Assembly (NCBI RefSeq): GCF_003478445.1
Contig: NZ_QUET01000033.1
Coordinates: 1 to 33,339 of the forward strand
Origin: Roseburia sp. AM59-24XD
GTDB taxonomy: Bacteria; Bacillota; Clostridia; Lachnospirales; Lachnospiraceae
DNA: 33,339 nucleotides
Reading direction: 5' to 3'
The notes under the pieces were generated by a model. The model was not told the origin of the DNA. It searched no databases and saw only the letters and a list, made by a program, of their open reading frames with translations. Both the position numbers and the translations under genes were made by a program. Positions 24,761 to 32,606 of this stretch are shown here, one piece after another (position 1 is the stretch's first letter; each line of letters opens with the position of its first letter).

Positions 24761-26119
24761 TTATAAGAAAATATACTTACAAACAAACAATACTGCAAGA
24801 ATGTACATCAGTGGTGTAACCTTCTTTGCCTTTCCGCAGATCACATTGATAATTACATAAGAGATAACTCCGAGAGAGATACCCTCTGCGATACTGTATG
24901 CAAATGGCATTGCCAGAATGGTCATATATGCAGGCACTGCCTCTGTCAGATCGTTGAAGTCGATCTGTGCAACAGAAGAGATCATCAGGAAACCAACGAA
25001 GATCAATGCCGGAGCAGTTGCAAAGCCCGGTATTGCTGTGAAAATTGGTGCGAAGAAGATTGCCAGAAGGAATAATACTGCTGTCACTACAGAAGCAAGA
25101 CCTGTACGTGCACCGGCACCAACACCTGCTGAGCTCTCCACGTAAGTTGTTGTTGTACTTGTACCGATAATAGCACCTGCACTTGTTGCGATTGCGTCTG
25201 CTAACAGTGCCGGCTTGATGTTTGGAAGCTTCTCATTCTCATCCAGCATACCGGCCTTGGATGAAACTCCGACTAATGTTCCGATCGTATCAAACATATC
25301 AACGAACAGGAATGAACAGAGAACAACGATAAAGTTGAATACACCCACGCCCTTGAAATCAGCTGTGAAACACTGACCAAATGTGGTTGTGATCTTGCTG
25401 AAGTCAGTCATATGCATGGTTGGATACAGAGAGTAGAAACCAGCCTTTGCATCAATATGGTAAACACCTGCAGCCTGACAGATCATACCGAGGATCCATG
25501 TTGCGATGATACCGATCAGAATAGATCCCTTGAAGCCCTTGATGTAAAGAATAACTGTGATAAACAGACCGATCAGTGCAAGTACTGCACAAATCCCCTG
25601 TGTATGCCAGTTATCAGCAAATTTACAATATGTCAGAAGAGTAGAATCATCATTCACGATGATGTGTGCTCCCTGCAGACCGATAAATGCGATAAATAAA
25701 CCGATACCAGCACTCACACCTTTCTTAAGTGTACTGGGAATTGCATTGAAAATTGCCTCACGTACACTAGTCAGTGAAAGTACAATAAATACGATACCTT
25801 CCAGAAATACAGCCATAAGAGCTACCTTCCAGGAATAACCCATGTTTCCACATACTGTGTAAGCAAAGTATGCATTCAGTCCCATACCGGGAGCCAGTGC
25901 AAATGGGTAGTTAGCAAGCAGTGCCATTGCCATTGTACCGATGAATGAAGCCAGACATGTGGCGATCAGCACGGCTGTGCTGTCCATTCCTGCTGCTGAA
26001 AGCATGTTTGGATTAACGGCAAGAATATAAGCCATTGTCATAAATGTGGTAATACCGGCAATCACTTCAGTCTTGACCGTAGTTCCGTTTTCTTTTAACT
26101 TGAAAAACTTCTCTAACAT
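24761..26119 (-). CDS. NCS2-family purine permease (AzgA/PbuG-like)
   Basis: 452 residues from the ATG at 26119, chosen because GGAGG lies six bases before it; earlier in-frame starts lack one. About 12-14 transmembrane segments are visible. Family landmarks include EVIAGITTFMTMAYILAVNP near the start, ALAPGMGLNAYFAYTV and SSAGVGAGARTGLASVV. AzgA/PbuG-type proteins are proton symporters for guanine, hypoxanthine or adenine. No purine riboswitch is seen in the 5' region; a -10 box TATACT lies at 26182-26187. It is a single-gene unit with a terminator-like hairpin downstream. Confidence 0.9.
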   Translation of the reverse strand: MLEKFFKLKENGTTVKTEVIAGITTFMTMAYILAVNPNMLSAAGMDSTAVLIATCLASFIGTMAMALLANYPFALAPGMGLNAYFAYTVCGNMGYSWKVALMAVFLEGIVFIVLSLTSVREAIFNAIPSTLKKGVSAGIGLFIAFIGLQGAHIIVNDDSTLLTYCKFADNWHTQGICAVLALIGLFITVILYIKGFKGSILIGIIATWILGMICQAAGVYHIDAKAGFYSLYPTMHMTDFSKITTTFGQCFTADFKGVGVFNFIVVLCSFLFVDMFDTIGTLVGVSSKAGMLDENEKLPNIKPALLADAIATSAGAIIGTSTTTTYVESSAGVGAGARTGLASVVTAVLFLLAIFFAPIFTAIPGFATAPALIFVGFLMISSVAQIDFNDLTEAVPAYMTILAMPFAYSIAEGISLGVISYVIINVICGKAKKVTPLMYILAVLFVCKYIFL

Positions 26120-26304
26120 TTTATCCTCCATGTGATGTGTTATTAGTATCATTCTCTCAATAACGAAAATGACCCGTATACAGTATACCACAAAACATAG
26201 AAGTTTTGGAGATTTTCTTATTTTTTTATTAAAGCTTTATTATCCAAAAACAATGCCTTTATTCTCATGAAATATTTTACTTTATAAGAAATTCCCTGTT
26301 TCGC

Positions 26305-26344
26305 ACAAAAAAACAGAGCCAAACACATCTCTGTGCCTGCTCTG
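26305..26344 (-). terminator. Former terminator of the tRNA operon, now cut off
   Basis: CAGAGC (26314-26319) pairs with GCTCTG (26339-26344), and on the minus strand seven Ts follow. It lies 9 bases beyond the truncated tRNA-Leu copy, where the 3' end of the rRNA/tRNA operon would have been before the element integrated. Confidence 0.75.
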
Positions 26345-26352
26345 TCTGAAAG

Positions 26353-26377
26353 AATGCCGCAGACCGGAATCGAACCG
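26353..26377. repeat. attL direct repeat
   Basis: 25-bp copy of the tRNA-Leu 3' end, including the T-arm half. It matches 32607-32631 exactly and diverges at both sides (next base T instead of G). Confidence 0.85.
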
Positions 26378-26435
26378 TTTTTCTTAATCTCAAATACTGA
26401 TAGAAAGGGGCTTTGAAGACTTCATCACGGTTGCG

Positions 26436-26455
26436 GTGTTCAAAAAGTGTTCAAA
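26436..26455 (+). repeat. Integrase arm-type sites, left end
   Basis: Two direct copies of GTGTTCAAA at 26436-26444 and 26447-26455, 11 bases apart start to start. The same pair occurs at the right end. Confidence 0.6.
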
Positions 26456-26483
26456 CGTTTGTCGCATACAAACTAAAAAGTTG

Positions 26484-26816
26484 TTACTTTCTGCATAGTG
26501 TATTTTCTAAAATGATAATTACTACGACATCAACCAAAATAATCCCCAATGCAATATATACAAAAAATGCAGGCAAAATATTTTCAAGCAAGCCCATTGT
26601 CAATGCAAGAATTGCTATAATAGACATTCCAATTCCCATTGTTCTGCATAACTTCTTTTCATCATATTTTTCCTTTTCTTCTTTTGAAGCCGTATTATAT
26701 CCGGAAATAAACCAACTCCCGTGTCCAGAAAGTAAAATAATAGAAAATACAGCAAATATCACAAAGACAATCCACACTATCCAATCAGAACCTGTTGCTA
26801 AATCTACTAATTTCAT
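26484..26816 (-). CDS. DUF3784-like small membrane protein 1
   Basis: 110 residues with one N-terminal membrane helix (about 10-30) and two more (about 60-80 and 85-105). Between them lies the family-like motif ISGYNTASKEEKEKYDEKKL. AAGGAGGTG lies seven bases before the ATG. It is related to the two other small membrane proteins of the element. DUF3784-type proteins are common in Firmicutes and have no known function. Confidence 0.75.
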   Translation of the reverse strand: MKLVDLATGSDWIVWIVFVIFAVFSIILLSGHGSWFISGYNTASKEEKEKYDEKKLCRTMGIGMSIIAILALTMGLLENILPAFFVYIALGIILVDVVVIIILENTLCRK

Positions 26817-26866
26817 TTATAAGCACCTCCTTAAATTCCGTTTTTCTTAATTCGATAAACTTGAAT

Positions 26867-27184
26867 TTATACCCGGTACTTGTCTCGATTTATAGTCATA
26901 TCAACCAAATGAAATACAAGTAAGATAATAAAAAAAACGGAAACTATTATTATTCCTGCGCCCAGCTTGATAAAATCAATTATACCGCCAAGACAAAAGA
27001 GCATTGCCCATGTCTTAATCCGTTTTCCAGTAACTCTGCATATTTTCTCTGTGTTTAATCCAGTATAATCTCCTGATAAAAACAGCACACTTCTTTCTGT
27101 ATTCCTTGATTTGATAAAAAATCTTCCAACAAAAAAGAGAACAGTTGCCATCAGTAAATCAATAAATATAATTATTATTTTCAT
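26867..27184 (-). CDS. Small membrane protein 2, distantly DUF3784-like
   Basis: 105 residues from the ATG at 27184, which has GAGGTG six bases upstream; an earlier in-frame start at 27211 lacks one. It has three hydrophobic helices (about 1-20, 58-75 and 78-95). The segment LSGDYTGLNTEKICRVTGK matches, more weakly, the SGYN...EKKLCRTMG segment of protein 1. Function unknown. Confidence 0.65.
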   Translation of the reverse strand: MKIIIIFIDLLMATVLFFVGRFFIKSRNTERSVLFLSGDYTGLNTEKICRVTGKRIKTWAMLFCLGGIIDFIKLGAGIIIVSVFFIILLVFHLVDMTINRDKYRV

Positions 27185-27311
27185 TTTCAACACCTCTAAT
27201 TCTAAGTTCACAACTTCAAATTGTTTTAATTCTTCTCAGTTCCACCTTCTTTCCCTTCGGACAAGAAGTATCCCTCGCTCAAAGAGCTCGGTCAATTCAA
27301 ATCTTCTATTG

Positions 27312-27338
27312 CTTTCAGTCTCTGCTGAAGACTGAAAG
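27312..27338. repeat. Perfect hairpin after the hydrolase gene
   Basis: CTTTCAGTC (27312-27320) pairs with GACTGAAAG (27330-27338). There is no good T-run on either strand, so it may be a weak terminator or an RNA-stabilising stem. Confidence 0.4.
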
Positions 27339-28082
27339 TTACCTTCGCTTTACTATTTCTAATAGTTTTCTCACATAATCATTTGCGTGGTTTATTGAAA
27401 ACTCTCCATGATACATATTAGGAAGAACTTGTATAAAACTATCCTGCAATTTTTCATGAATGATTTTAGCGGATTTTTTCATTGATTGCTTTTCTTTTTC
27501 TCCAACATAAATTTGAACGGTTGCTTCACACTCTCCAATGCCATCTTTTAGTGAATATACTGAGTTTTCCTGTAAAAAGGCAATCATATCACTCTTTCTA
27601 ATAGCACAAGTATCTTTGTAATATTCATCAAACAAATTCGACTTTATTCGTAGTGATTTGAATTGCAATTTTGAAAACCACTTATACTTTATTAAGCCAT
27701 AGCAACTTCCAAACGCCGGTTTAATCATAGAATATGTAAATTTTGAAGGTATCACAAGTACACTTTCCACTATTGCATACTTACATATATCTTTGCGTTG
27801 AGATAAAATTTCAAGCAAAATCTGCCCTCCAAGCGATAGTCCTCCCATCATTAAAACAGAACCGCCCAATTTGCTATTTACAAATTCTATAATATCCAAA
27901 GCATTATTCTCTATCGTTGTAAACTGCTTATCACATCCTGCATGACCATCTAATATAGGCAAAACCACATGATAATCTGTTTGAAGTCTTTCAGCAACCT
28001 CTTTGTAATTCCACCATGATAAACCGCCTCCGTGTAAGAGGATAATTACATCGCTGTTTTCTTTTCCATATTCTACATAATT
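27339..28082 (-). CDS. Alpha/beta-hydrolase family protein
   Basis: About 247 residues, the normal length for the fold. HGGG (18-21) forms the oxyanion region, GLSLGG holds the probable nucleophile S84, and a late histidine (MYHGEF) with VGEKEK before it fits the usual acid/base places. The frame begins at a TTG (28083-28085) with GAGGTG seven bases upstream, so the TTG is likely the real start and the first codon belongs at 28085. Substrate unknown; lipase/esterase-type or small-molecule hydrolysis is possible. It lies between DUF3784-like membrane protein genes in the element's cargo. Confidence 0.8.
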   Translation of the reverse strand, partial: NYVEYGKENSDVIILLHGGGLSWWNYKEVAERLQTDYHVVLPILDGHAGCDKQFTTIENNALDIIEFVNSKLGGSVLMMGGLSLGGQILLEILSQRKDICKYAIVESVLVIPSKFTYSMIKPAFGSCYGLIKYKWFSKLQFKSLRIKSNLFDEYYKDTCAIRKSDMIAFLQENSVYSLKDGIGECEATVQIYVGEKEKQSMKKSAKIIHEKLQDSFIQVLPNMYHGEFSINHANDYVRKLLEIVKRR

Positions 28083-28138
28083 CAACCTCTTTCACCTCAC
28101 TGTAAACTTCCGATTTTCTCAATTCTCCAAACTTGAAT

Positions 28139-28474
28139 TTACTTTAATAAATATTTTTCAAACGCTTTATGATTATCAAAGTGGACTTCTCTAAAAAACA
28201 GAACTAACCAAATAATATAGGTTGGTATAGCCATATATGGGGTTAAAAAGCAGGATAATGTCGCTCCTGCTAACATTATAACAGTCCATATGAAGCACTG
28301 ATTTCTTATATCACGAGAGATCTGATCTTTATCATACATTGCCTGTTCTTCTTTAGAAAATGAATTAAATCCTGAAACAAATTTAGTTGCTTTTTCCTTA
28401 AAAATCGCAAATAACACACCTATAATTACAAATGGTATTACCAAAATTATACACGACCAAAATCCTATATTCAT
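28139..28474 (-). CDS. DUF3784-like small membrane protein 3
   Basis: 111 residues. A first hydrophobic helix (about 5-25), the motif VSGFNSFSKEEQAMYDKDQISRD, and two further helices (about 62-78 and 82-95). This is the clearest DUF3784 match of the three. GGAGG lies about eight bases before the ATG. It is probably co-transcribed with the hydrolase gene 54 bases downstream. Confidence 0.75.
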   Translation of the reverse strand: MNIGFWSCIILVIPFVIIGVLFAIFKEKATKFVSGFNSFSKEEQAMYDKDQISRDIRNQCFIWTVIMLAGATLSCFLTPYMAIPTYIIWLVLFFREVHFDNHKAFEKYLLK

Positions 28475-28600
28475 AATACATACCTCCGCTTCAAACTTTG
28501 ATTTGTCTGTTTCATGTTATTCACAGTATAATTCCATTTTATAAAATATCAATTAAAAAGGTATGCGAATATTTTTTATTTCCGCATACCCATTATCACT

Positions 28601-28816
28601 TTATTCTTTTACATATCGAATTAACTCACCAATTTCACATTCAAAATAGTTGCATAGTTTACAGATTAAATTTGCATCCAGTCTTTGAAATTCATTTCTG
28701 CAATATCTATTGAAATTTGACCTTGGGATATCGAGTTCCTTACAAATCATATTCTTACTGATACCTTTTTCTTGTAACAGTTCTTCTATTCTTAATTCTA
28801 AATGTCCATAATTCAT
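28601..28816 (-). CDS. Small XRE-type helix-turn-helix regulator
   Basis: 71 residues, almost entirely one helix-turn-helix domain (LELRIEELLQEKGISKNMI, DIPRSNFNRYCRNE, LICKLCNYFECEIGELI). The ATG at 28816 is chosen over the in-frame GTG at 28825 because GAGGTG lies six bases before it. Proteins of this size class (HTH_26) usually regulate an adjacent gene. Palindromes lie in the divergent promoter region 28829-28892. Confidence 0.85.
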   Translation of the reverse strand: MNYGHLELRIEELLQEKGISKNMICKELDIPRSNFNRYCRNEFQRLDANLICKLCNYFECEIGELIRYVKE

Positions 28817-28828
28817 GTTCCGCACCTC

Positions 28829-28860
28829 TACATAAAGTATATTTATTAAATCTTTATGTA
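28829..28860. promoter_or_regulatory. Inverted repeat before the small XRE gene
   Basis: TACATAAAG (28829-28837) and CTTTATGTA (28852-28860) form a perfect inverted repeat with a 14-base centre in the divergent intergenic region. It is a candidate operator. Confidence 0.5.
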
Positions 28861-28866
28861 GTAATT

Positions 28867-28892
28867 CACTATATAGTGAGGTACTATATAGT
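28867..28892. promoter_or_regulatory. Twin ACTATATAGT palindromes
   Basis: The 10-base palindrome ACTATATAGT occurs at 28868-28877 and again at 28883-28892, 15 bases apart. The first extends to CACTATATAGTG. They may be operators of the divergent regulator and its neighbour. Confidence 0.5.
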
Positions 28893-28927
28893 CAGTCCCT
28901 TGTTAATAACACAAAAGAGGTATGTAC

Positions 28928-29245
28928 ATGAAAAAGAAAATCATAGCAACAATCACAATGCTCTGTTTACTGACCGTTCTCTATAATTATCTCAGACTGC
29001 CGGACTATCATATTACTAACAGCATATCCTTTAGCAGTGCAGATACCAGAGATACTGAATTGACTGTAATTGTTTACAAATGTTGGGAAATTGATGGATT
29101 AATCAAAGACATTGAAAATGAACATAACAAAATCAATGGTACGCCTACCACCTTGGAAATCAAGCTCTATTATCCAACTTATTACTTGCACAATAATAGC
29201 AAACCATTCCGAACTACAACCATTGAATATAATAAAAAAGAATAG
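28928..29245 (+). CDS. Small signal-anchored protein of unknown function
   Basis: About 105 residues from the ATG at 28928, placed seven bases after AAAGAGG; the ATG at 28922 is too close to that site. MKKKIIATITMLCLLTVLY is a signal peptide or anchor, so the remaining 80 polar residues are outside the membrane. No family recognised. It is divergent from the small XRE gene, with twin palindromes between. Confidence 0.65.
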   Translation: MKKKIIATITMLCLLTVLYNYLRLPDYHITNSISFSSADTRDTELTVIVYKCWEIDGLIKDIENEHNKINGTPTTLEIKLYYPTYYLHNNSKPFRTTTIEYNKKE

Positions 29246-29337
29246 CACTCTATTACTGCTTTTGAAGTAGTATCGGCTATTCCCTCTCCTTATATTCTTT
29301 TGTTCGTATTTTCGCAAACTAACGTTCCGCAAGGATG

Positions 29338-29380
29338 CCCAGTGCGACGGTTCCTAACAGGGCGGCGGGTCGACTGGGCA
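29338..29380. repeat. GC-rich inverted repeat in an AT-rich element
   Basis: GCCCAGTGCGAC (29338-29349) pairs with GTCGACTGGGC (29370-29380) with one bulge; the loop is also GC-rich. The surrounding element is AT-rich. It could be a replication or transfer origin, or a conserved non-coding module. Confidence 0.45.
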
Positions 29381-29403
29381 AGTGGACGGCTGAAAAGCAT
29401 TTT

Positions 29404-29820
29404 CTACTCAACGACATATTTAACGTTTGATTCTCTCCGTCCCTCATATTTCTCCTGTGCCAACAGTTTATCAAGAAATTCTGACACTTCTTCCATGTCT
29501 TCACTGTCTATCAAATCCAGTTTTATCAATACATCAAGGTCTGTCTGATTCTTCGGTTGTATTGAGATCGGCTGAGATGTATCCACAACCACTTTCAACT
29601 GTTTTGTCTTATTTGCTGTTTCAATATCCGTAGTTAATCCCATAACGTGGCTTTTACTCACGCCGAATATCTGTGATAATTTTTCCCATATAGATTCATC
29701 TCTCGGCGTTCCGTTTCCATTTTCATAGTTCGTAAGCATACTTTGTGAAATGCCTAATTCTTTTGCAAGTTCCGCAACGGTTATATTCTTTTCTTTCCGC
29801 AATTCTTTTATTTTATTCAT
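29404..29820 (-). CDS. cI-like XRE repressor of the element
   Basis: 138 residues. The helix-turn-helix domain (about 1-65: IKELRKEKNITVAELAKELG, SQSMLTNYENG) is followed by a short acidic C-terminal region, without the peptidase domain of full-length cI. AAGGAGG lies six bases before the ATG. Palindromes of ATATCTGAT/ATCAGATAT type lie in the divergent region upstream, so it probably represses the plus-strand DUF961-Rep-integrase genes and itself. Confidence 0.85.
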   Translation of the reverse strand: MNKIKELRKEKNITVAELAKELGISQSMLTNYENGNGTPRDESIWEKLSQIFGVSKSHVMGLTTDIETANKTKQLKVVVDTSQPISIQPKNQTDLDVLIKLDLIDSEDMEEVSEFLDKLLAQEKYEGRRESNVKYVVE

Positions 29821-29901
29821 AGCGAACCTCCTTTATAAGCACATTATATTTCATCAAATTTTCTCTGTCAATCTTTTTATCGGATATTCAGATATTTTCT
29901 A

Positions 29902-29930
29902 TTGACATTCTGCAACGCTTGTTTTATCAT
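29902..29930 (+). promoter_or_regulatory. Promoter of the Rep-integrase operon
   Basis: TTGACA (29902-29907), a 17-base spacer and TATCAT (29925-29930): near-consensus sigma-A promoter. Operator-like sequences lie on both sides (29883-29895 and 29943-29961). Confidence 0.7.
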
Positions 29931-29942
29931 AAGATTATCTTA

Positions 29943-29961
29943 ATATCTGATAATCAGATAT
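29943..29961. promoter_or_regulatory. Repressor operator (19-bp perfect palindrome)
   Basis: ATATCTGAT-A-ATCAGATAT lies just after the -10 box of the plus-strand promoter. A related copy (GATATTCAGATAT) lies at 29883-29895. Binding by the cI-like repressor would block transcription. Confidence 0.7.
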
Positions 29962-29979
29962 CTGTAAGGAGGTGAAACG

Positions 29980-30300
29980 ATGATTAGAGGAAATGACTTT
30001 ATTTTAAATCCAGACAAACTGCAAGAGGAATTTCAGTTAGTAGAAGTTTCCGACTGGATAGACTTTTCTACAAAAGAAAAATTAGGATTCTACTATACAG
30101 TTCTTCTTCCAAAATTAAAGTTTGAGAAAGTCAAAGTAGGCATTAAAGCCAACACAGCGATTGTTACCAACGAGGAACTTGAACAAAAAGGGCAGATTCC
30201 AGTCTCATTTGATGGCTTACATACTTGGGCTAGTCTCTATAATGGACGTCTTTCTGTCAAAGCAGAAGCTTCCAATATCAGAAAAGTGGAAATGAAATAA
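29980..30300 (+). CDS. DUF961-like (YdcP family) element protein
   Basis: 106 residues, soluble. The stretch YYTVLLPKLKFEKVKVGI, then ITNEELEQKG-type segment VTNEELEQKGQIPVSFDGL, resembles DUF961/YdcP proteins, which open the transfer modules of Tn916 and ICEBs1. AAGGAGGTG lies six bases before the ATG. It is the first gene of the Rep-integrase operon. Match by eye only, so the family call is moderate. Confidence 0.6.
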   Translation: MIRGNDFILNPDKLQEEFQLVEVSDWIDFSTKEKLGFYYTVLLPKLKFEKVKVGIKANTAIVTNEELEQKGQIPVSFDGLHTWASLYNGRLSVKAEASNIRKVEMK

Positions 30301-30312
30301 TTTCCCTACTAT

Positions 30313-30360
30313 GTCAGCCAGTCAGTGCCGGACAACGTCATAGGTGCTGAACTGGCTGAC
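30313..30360. repeat. Long inverted repeat before rep; origin candidate
   Basis: GTCAGCCAGT (30313-30322) pairs with ACTGGCTGAC (30351-30360), and CAG/CTG pairs continue inward past a one-base bulge. A second hairpin, TTCCGA/TCGGAA, lies at 30389-30406. Position directly before an HUH Rep gene suggests a double-strand origin or nick region. Confidence 0.5.
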
Positions 30361-30442
30361 CTCTATACTTGATATATAAAACAACATCTTCCGAAAACAA
30401 TCGGAACATTCATTACAAAAATTGGGATATGAGGTGATATTC

Positions 30443-31276
30443 GTGAGCAAAACAAAAGAGTGTTTTGCATACAATACGAAAATCATTGAAACTCCTACTA
30501 CAAAAGAAGTATATATTTACGAAAACCCTATTTTTATTCACTCGAAAGAAAAGGCAGATTTAACAGACATAAGTAACCGAAAAAAATTTGATGAAATGTC
30601 AGCTCATAAGCAATATGACAGTTTAAAACGCAAGCAGAAGCATTACGAACAGGCTCGTTGGGATATTGCCCGTATTGTTGACTGCAACTTTGATAACAGA
30701 ACAAAATTTGTAACACTGACATTTAAAGAAAACATTCAGGAAATCCTGATAACCAACAGAGAATTTAAGTATTTTATCCAGCGATTAAATTATTATTTGT
30801 ATCATACCAAAACCCAGTTATTAAAATACCTTGCAACGTGGGAGAAACAGAAGCGTGGAGCAATCCATTATCATGTTATTTTCTTTGATTTTCCGTATAT
30901 AGCAAAAGAAAAATTACAGAATTTATGGTCACATGGATTTATTAAAATCAATCGCATTGATGTAGACAGCAAAGAAAACAGAGGTCGTTATCTTAGCAAG
31001 TATTTTGGAAAAGACCTTGATTTGAAAGAACATAAGAAAAAAGCCTTTTTTAAATCTCAAAATCTGAAAGTTCCACACGAAACAAAAGTCATGCTGACCG
31101 AAGACATTTTACATGACTTACAAAAAGAAAATATCGTCTTTCAGAAAGAATACACAAGGCAAATTTACGATACCAACGCTTTCTTATCTACTGGTTCATG
31201 CTTAAAGGACAGCAGTGTTATCTACATCAAAATTAAAAAAGAAAATCCTTGCGTAAAGGGGGAATCTTATGGATAA
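30443..31276 (+). CDS. HUH-type rolling-circle replication initiator (Rep)
   Basis: About 277 residues from a GTG at 30443, which has GAGGTG six bases upstream; an in-frame TTG at 30422 is less likely. Motif 1 is KFVTLTFKENI, motif 2 is HYHVIFF (HxH, metal-binding) and the catalytic tyrosine lies probably in GRYLSKYFGKD. Such enzymes nick one DNA strand and start rolling-circle replication of plasmids or excised elements. Its last eight bases overlap the integrase start. The family subtype is not resolved. Confidence 0.8.
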   Translation: MSKTKECFAYNTKIIETPTTKEVYIYENPIFIHSKEKADLTDISNRKKFDEMSAHKQYDSLKRKQKHYEQARWDIARIVDCNFDNRTKFVTLTFKENIQEILITNREFKYFIQRLNYYLYHTKTQLLKYLATWEKQKRGAIHYHVIFFDFPYIAKEKLQNLWSHGFIKINRIDVDSKENRGRYLSKYFGKDLDLKEHKKKAFFKSQNLKVPHETKVMLTEDILHDLQKENIVFQKEYTRQIYDTNAFLSTGSCLKDSSVIYIKIKKENPCVKGESYG

Positions 31277-32525
31277 TCCCGTTACGTTTTCAGATATAAC
31301 ATTATTGAATACGTTAGCCACCTGTGCTAACATGAGCACAGATGAAGTCTTCAAAGATTTTAAAATTATGGCAAATAAAAAAATCTTGAAGAATCACAAA
31401 TATGAAATTTATTACTCGGAATCAGAAAAAAGCTGGCGTACTTATTTACCCGATGAAACTAAACCTAACAAACGCCGTCCTGTTAAGAGGAAGAGTAAAG
31501 AGAACCTTGAAAAAGAAATCATCAGATTTTATCTCGAAAAGCAGAAAGCTGAAAACCGTCAGAATGTCACACTGGAAGAATTATATGTTGAATGGCTTTT
31601 GTATAAAAGAGATTATACTTCCGTAAAAGCAAAAACAATTCAAGAGTATGTATCTGAATGGAATAGATTTTTCAAAGATACAGAACTTGTTAAAATGAAG
31701 ATAGGCGAAATCAAACCAATCACGCTTATCCGCTTTTTCAGAGAAGCTACAAAAGACCGACAGTTCACGCACAAGCGAGTCAGTAATGCCCGTTCTGTTT
31801 TGAATGGAGTAATGAGTTATGCGATCGAAGAAGAAATTATATCACATAATCCTGTCTCTGATGTGAATTTCAAACAGTTTACCTATAAGCCAGTAGAAGT
31901 ACAAAGTGACAATGTATTTTCTCGTGATGATACGCATAAGTTATTAAATTATCTTCGGTGTATCATAGAGCCATATTCTCTTGCAATACAGTTATCTTTC
32001 TATCTGTTTATCCGTGTTGGAGAAACAAAAGCTATCCGTTGGGAAGATATTGACTACAATAACAGGCTTGTATATCTTCACAGACAGGCGACCTGTGAAC
32101 GTACATTGAATGATGATTTAACATTCTCAAGCCGAAAAGTAAAAGTAGTAAATCAAATGAAAGGAAATACTTCTCATGGATTCCGTAAACAGTTCCTTAC
32201 AGACGAAGCACTTAAAATTCTTCACAAAGCAAAGGAATTAAATCCAAATGGAATATATGTCTTTGAACCCAACGGCGAGATTATGACAACAGACAGCTTT
32301 AATCGCCGTTTGAAGAAATATTGCAAAGAAGCCGGTGTTCCTTATCATTCCAGTCATAAAATCCGCTTTTACAATGCTTCAACAGCTTTTGACGGAAATA
32401 ATCTTACAACCCTTAGTTATTTAATGGGGCATAGTGAGACAGCTACAACATTGCATTACTTGCGGAATGTCAATAAGAGGAAGAATGACAGGCTTGCTTT
32501 TCAGAATCTTGGTATTTCATCATAA
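31269..32525 (+). CDS. int: Tyrosine integrase of the element
   Basis: 418 residues. An N-terminal arm-binding region (about 50-100), a core-binding region (about 115-215: FKDTELVKMKIGEIKPITL) and a catalytic domain follow. The arginine lies in FIRVGETKAIRW, the HxxR box reads HKIR (in HSSHKIRF), and LMGHSETATTLHYLR carries the last histidine and nucleophilic tyrosine. GGGGGAA precedes the ATG. It lies 82 bases from the right attachment repeat and is transcribed towards it. The target is the tRNA-Leu 3' end. Confidence 0.92.
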   Translation: MDNPVTFSDITLLNTLATCANMSTDEVFKDFKIMANKKILKNHKYEIYYSESEKSWRTYLPDETKPNKRRPVKRKSKENLEKEIIRFYLEKQKAENRQNVTLEELYVEWLLYKRDYTSVKAKTIQEYVSEWNRFFKDTELVKMKIGEIKPITLIRFFREATKDRQFTHKRVSNARSVLNGVMSYAIEEEIISHNPVSDVNFKQFTYKPVEVQSDNVFSRDDTHKLLNYLRCIIEPYSLAIQLSFYLFIRVGETKAIRWEDIDYNNRLVYLHRQATCERTLNDDLTFSSRKVKVVNQMKGNTSHGFRKQFLTDEALKILHKAKELNPNGIYVFEPNGEIMTTDSFNRRLKKYCKEAGVPYHSSHKIRFYNASTAFDGNNLTTLSYLMGHSETATTLHYLRNVNKRKNDRLAFQNLGISS

Positions 32526-32526
32526 A

Positions 32527-32545
32527 GTGTTCAAAGGTGTTCAAA
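32527..32545 (+). repeat. Integrase arm-type sites, right end
   Basis: Two direct copies of GTGTTCAAA at 32527-32535 and 32537-32545, 10 bases apart start to start, matching the pair near the left end (26436-26455). Confidence 0.6.
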
Positions 32546-32554
32546 CTTTTTGAA

Positions 32555-32594
32555 GCAAAAAAATAAGAGAAACGCTGTAAATTCAACGTTTCTC
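32555..32594 (-). terminator. Element-encoded terminator behind tRNA-Leu
   Basis: GAGAAACG (32567-32574) pairs with CGTTTCTC (32587-32594), followed on the minus strand by TTATTTTTTT. It lies inside the element, 13 bases past the tRNA-Leu 3' end, and replaces the original terminator now at 26305-26344. Confidence 0.8.
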
Positions 32595-32606
32595 CTACTT
32601 TTTACT

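Larger units (their letters stand above)
26120..26483. other. Promoter region, stranded terminator and left element end
   Basis: This gene-free stretch contains the permease promoter (minus-strand TATACT, 26182-26187), a strong minus-strand terminator (26305-26344), the left 25-bp attachment repeat (26353-26377) and paired integrase arm sites at 26436-26444 and 26447-26455. Confidence 0.7.

Noticed and set aside
26120..26300. Purine riboswitch before the NCS2 permease
   Set aside because: I looked for the conserved purine-aptamer core on the minus strand and did not find it.
26353..26377. Possible second tRNA-Leu gene
   Set aside because: Only the 3' 25 bases are present; it is the left attachment repeat.
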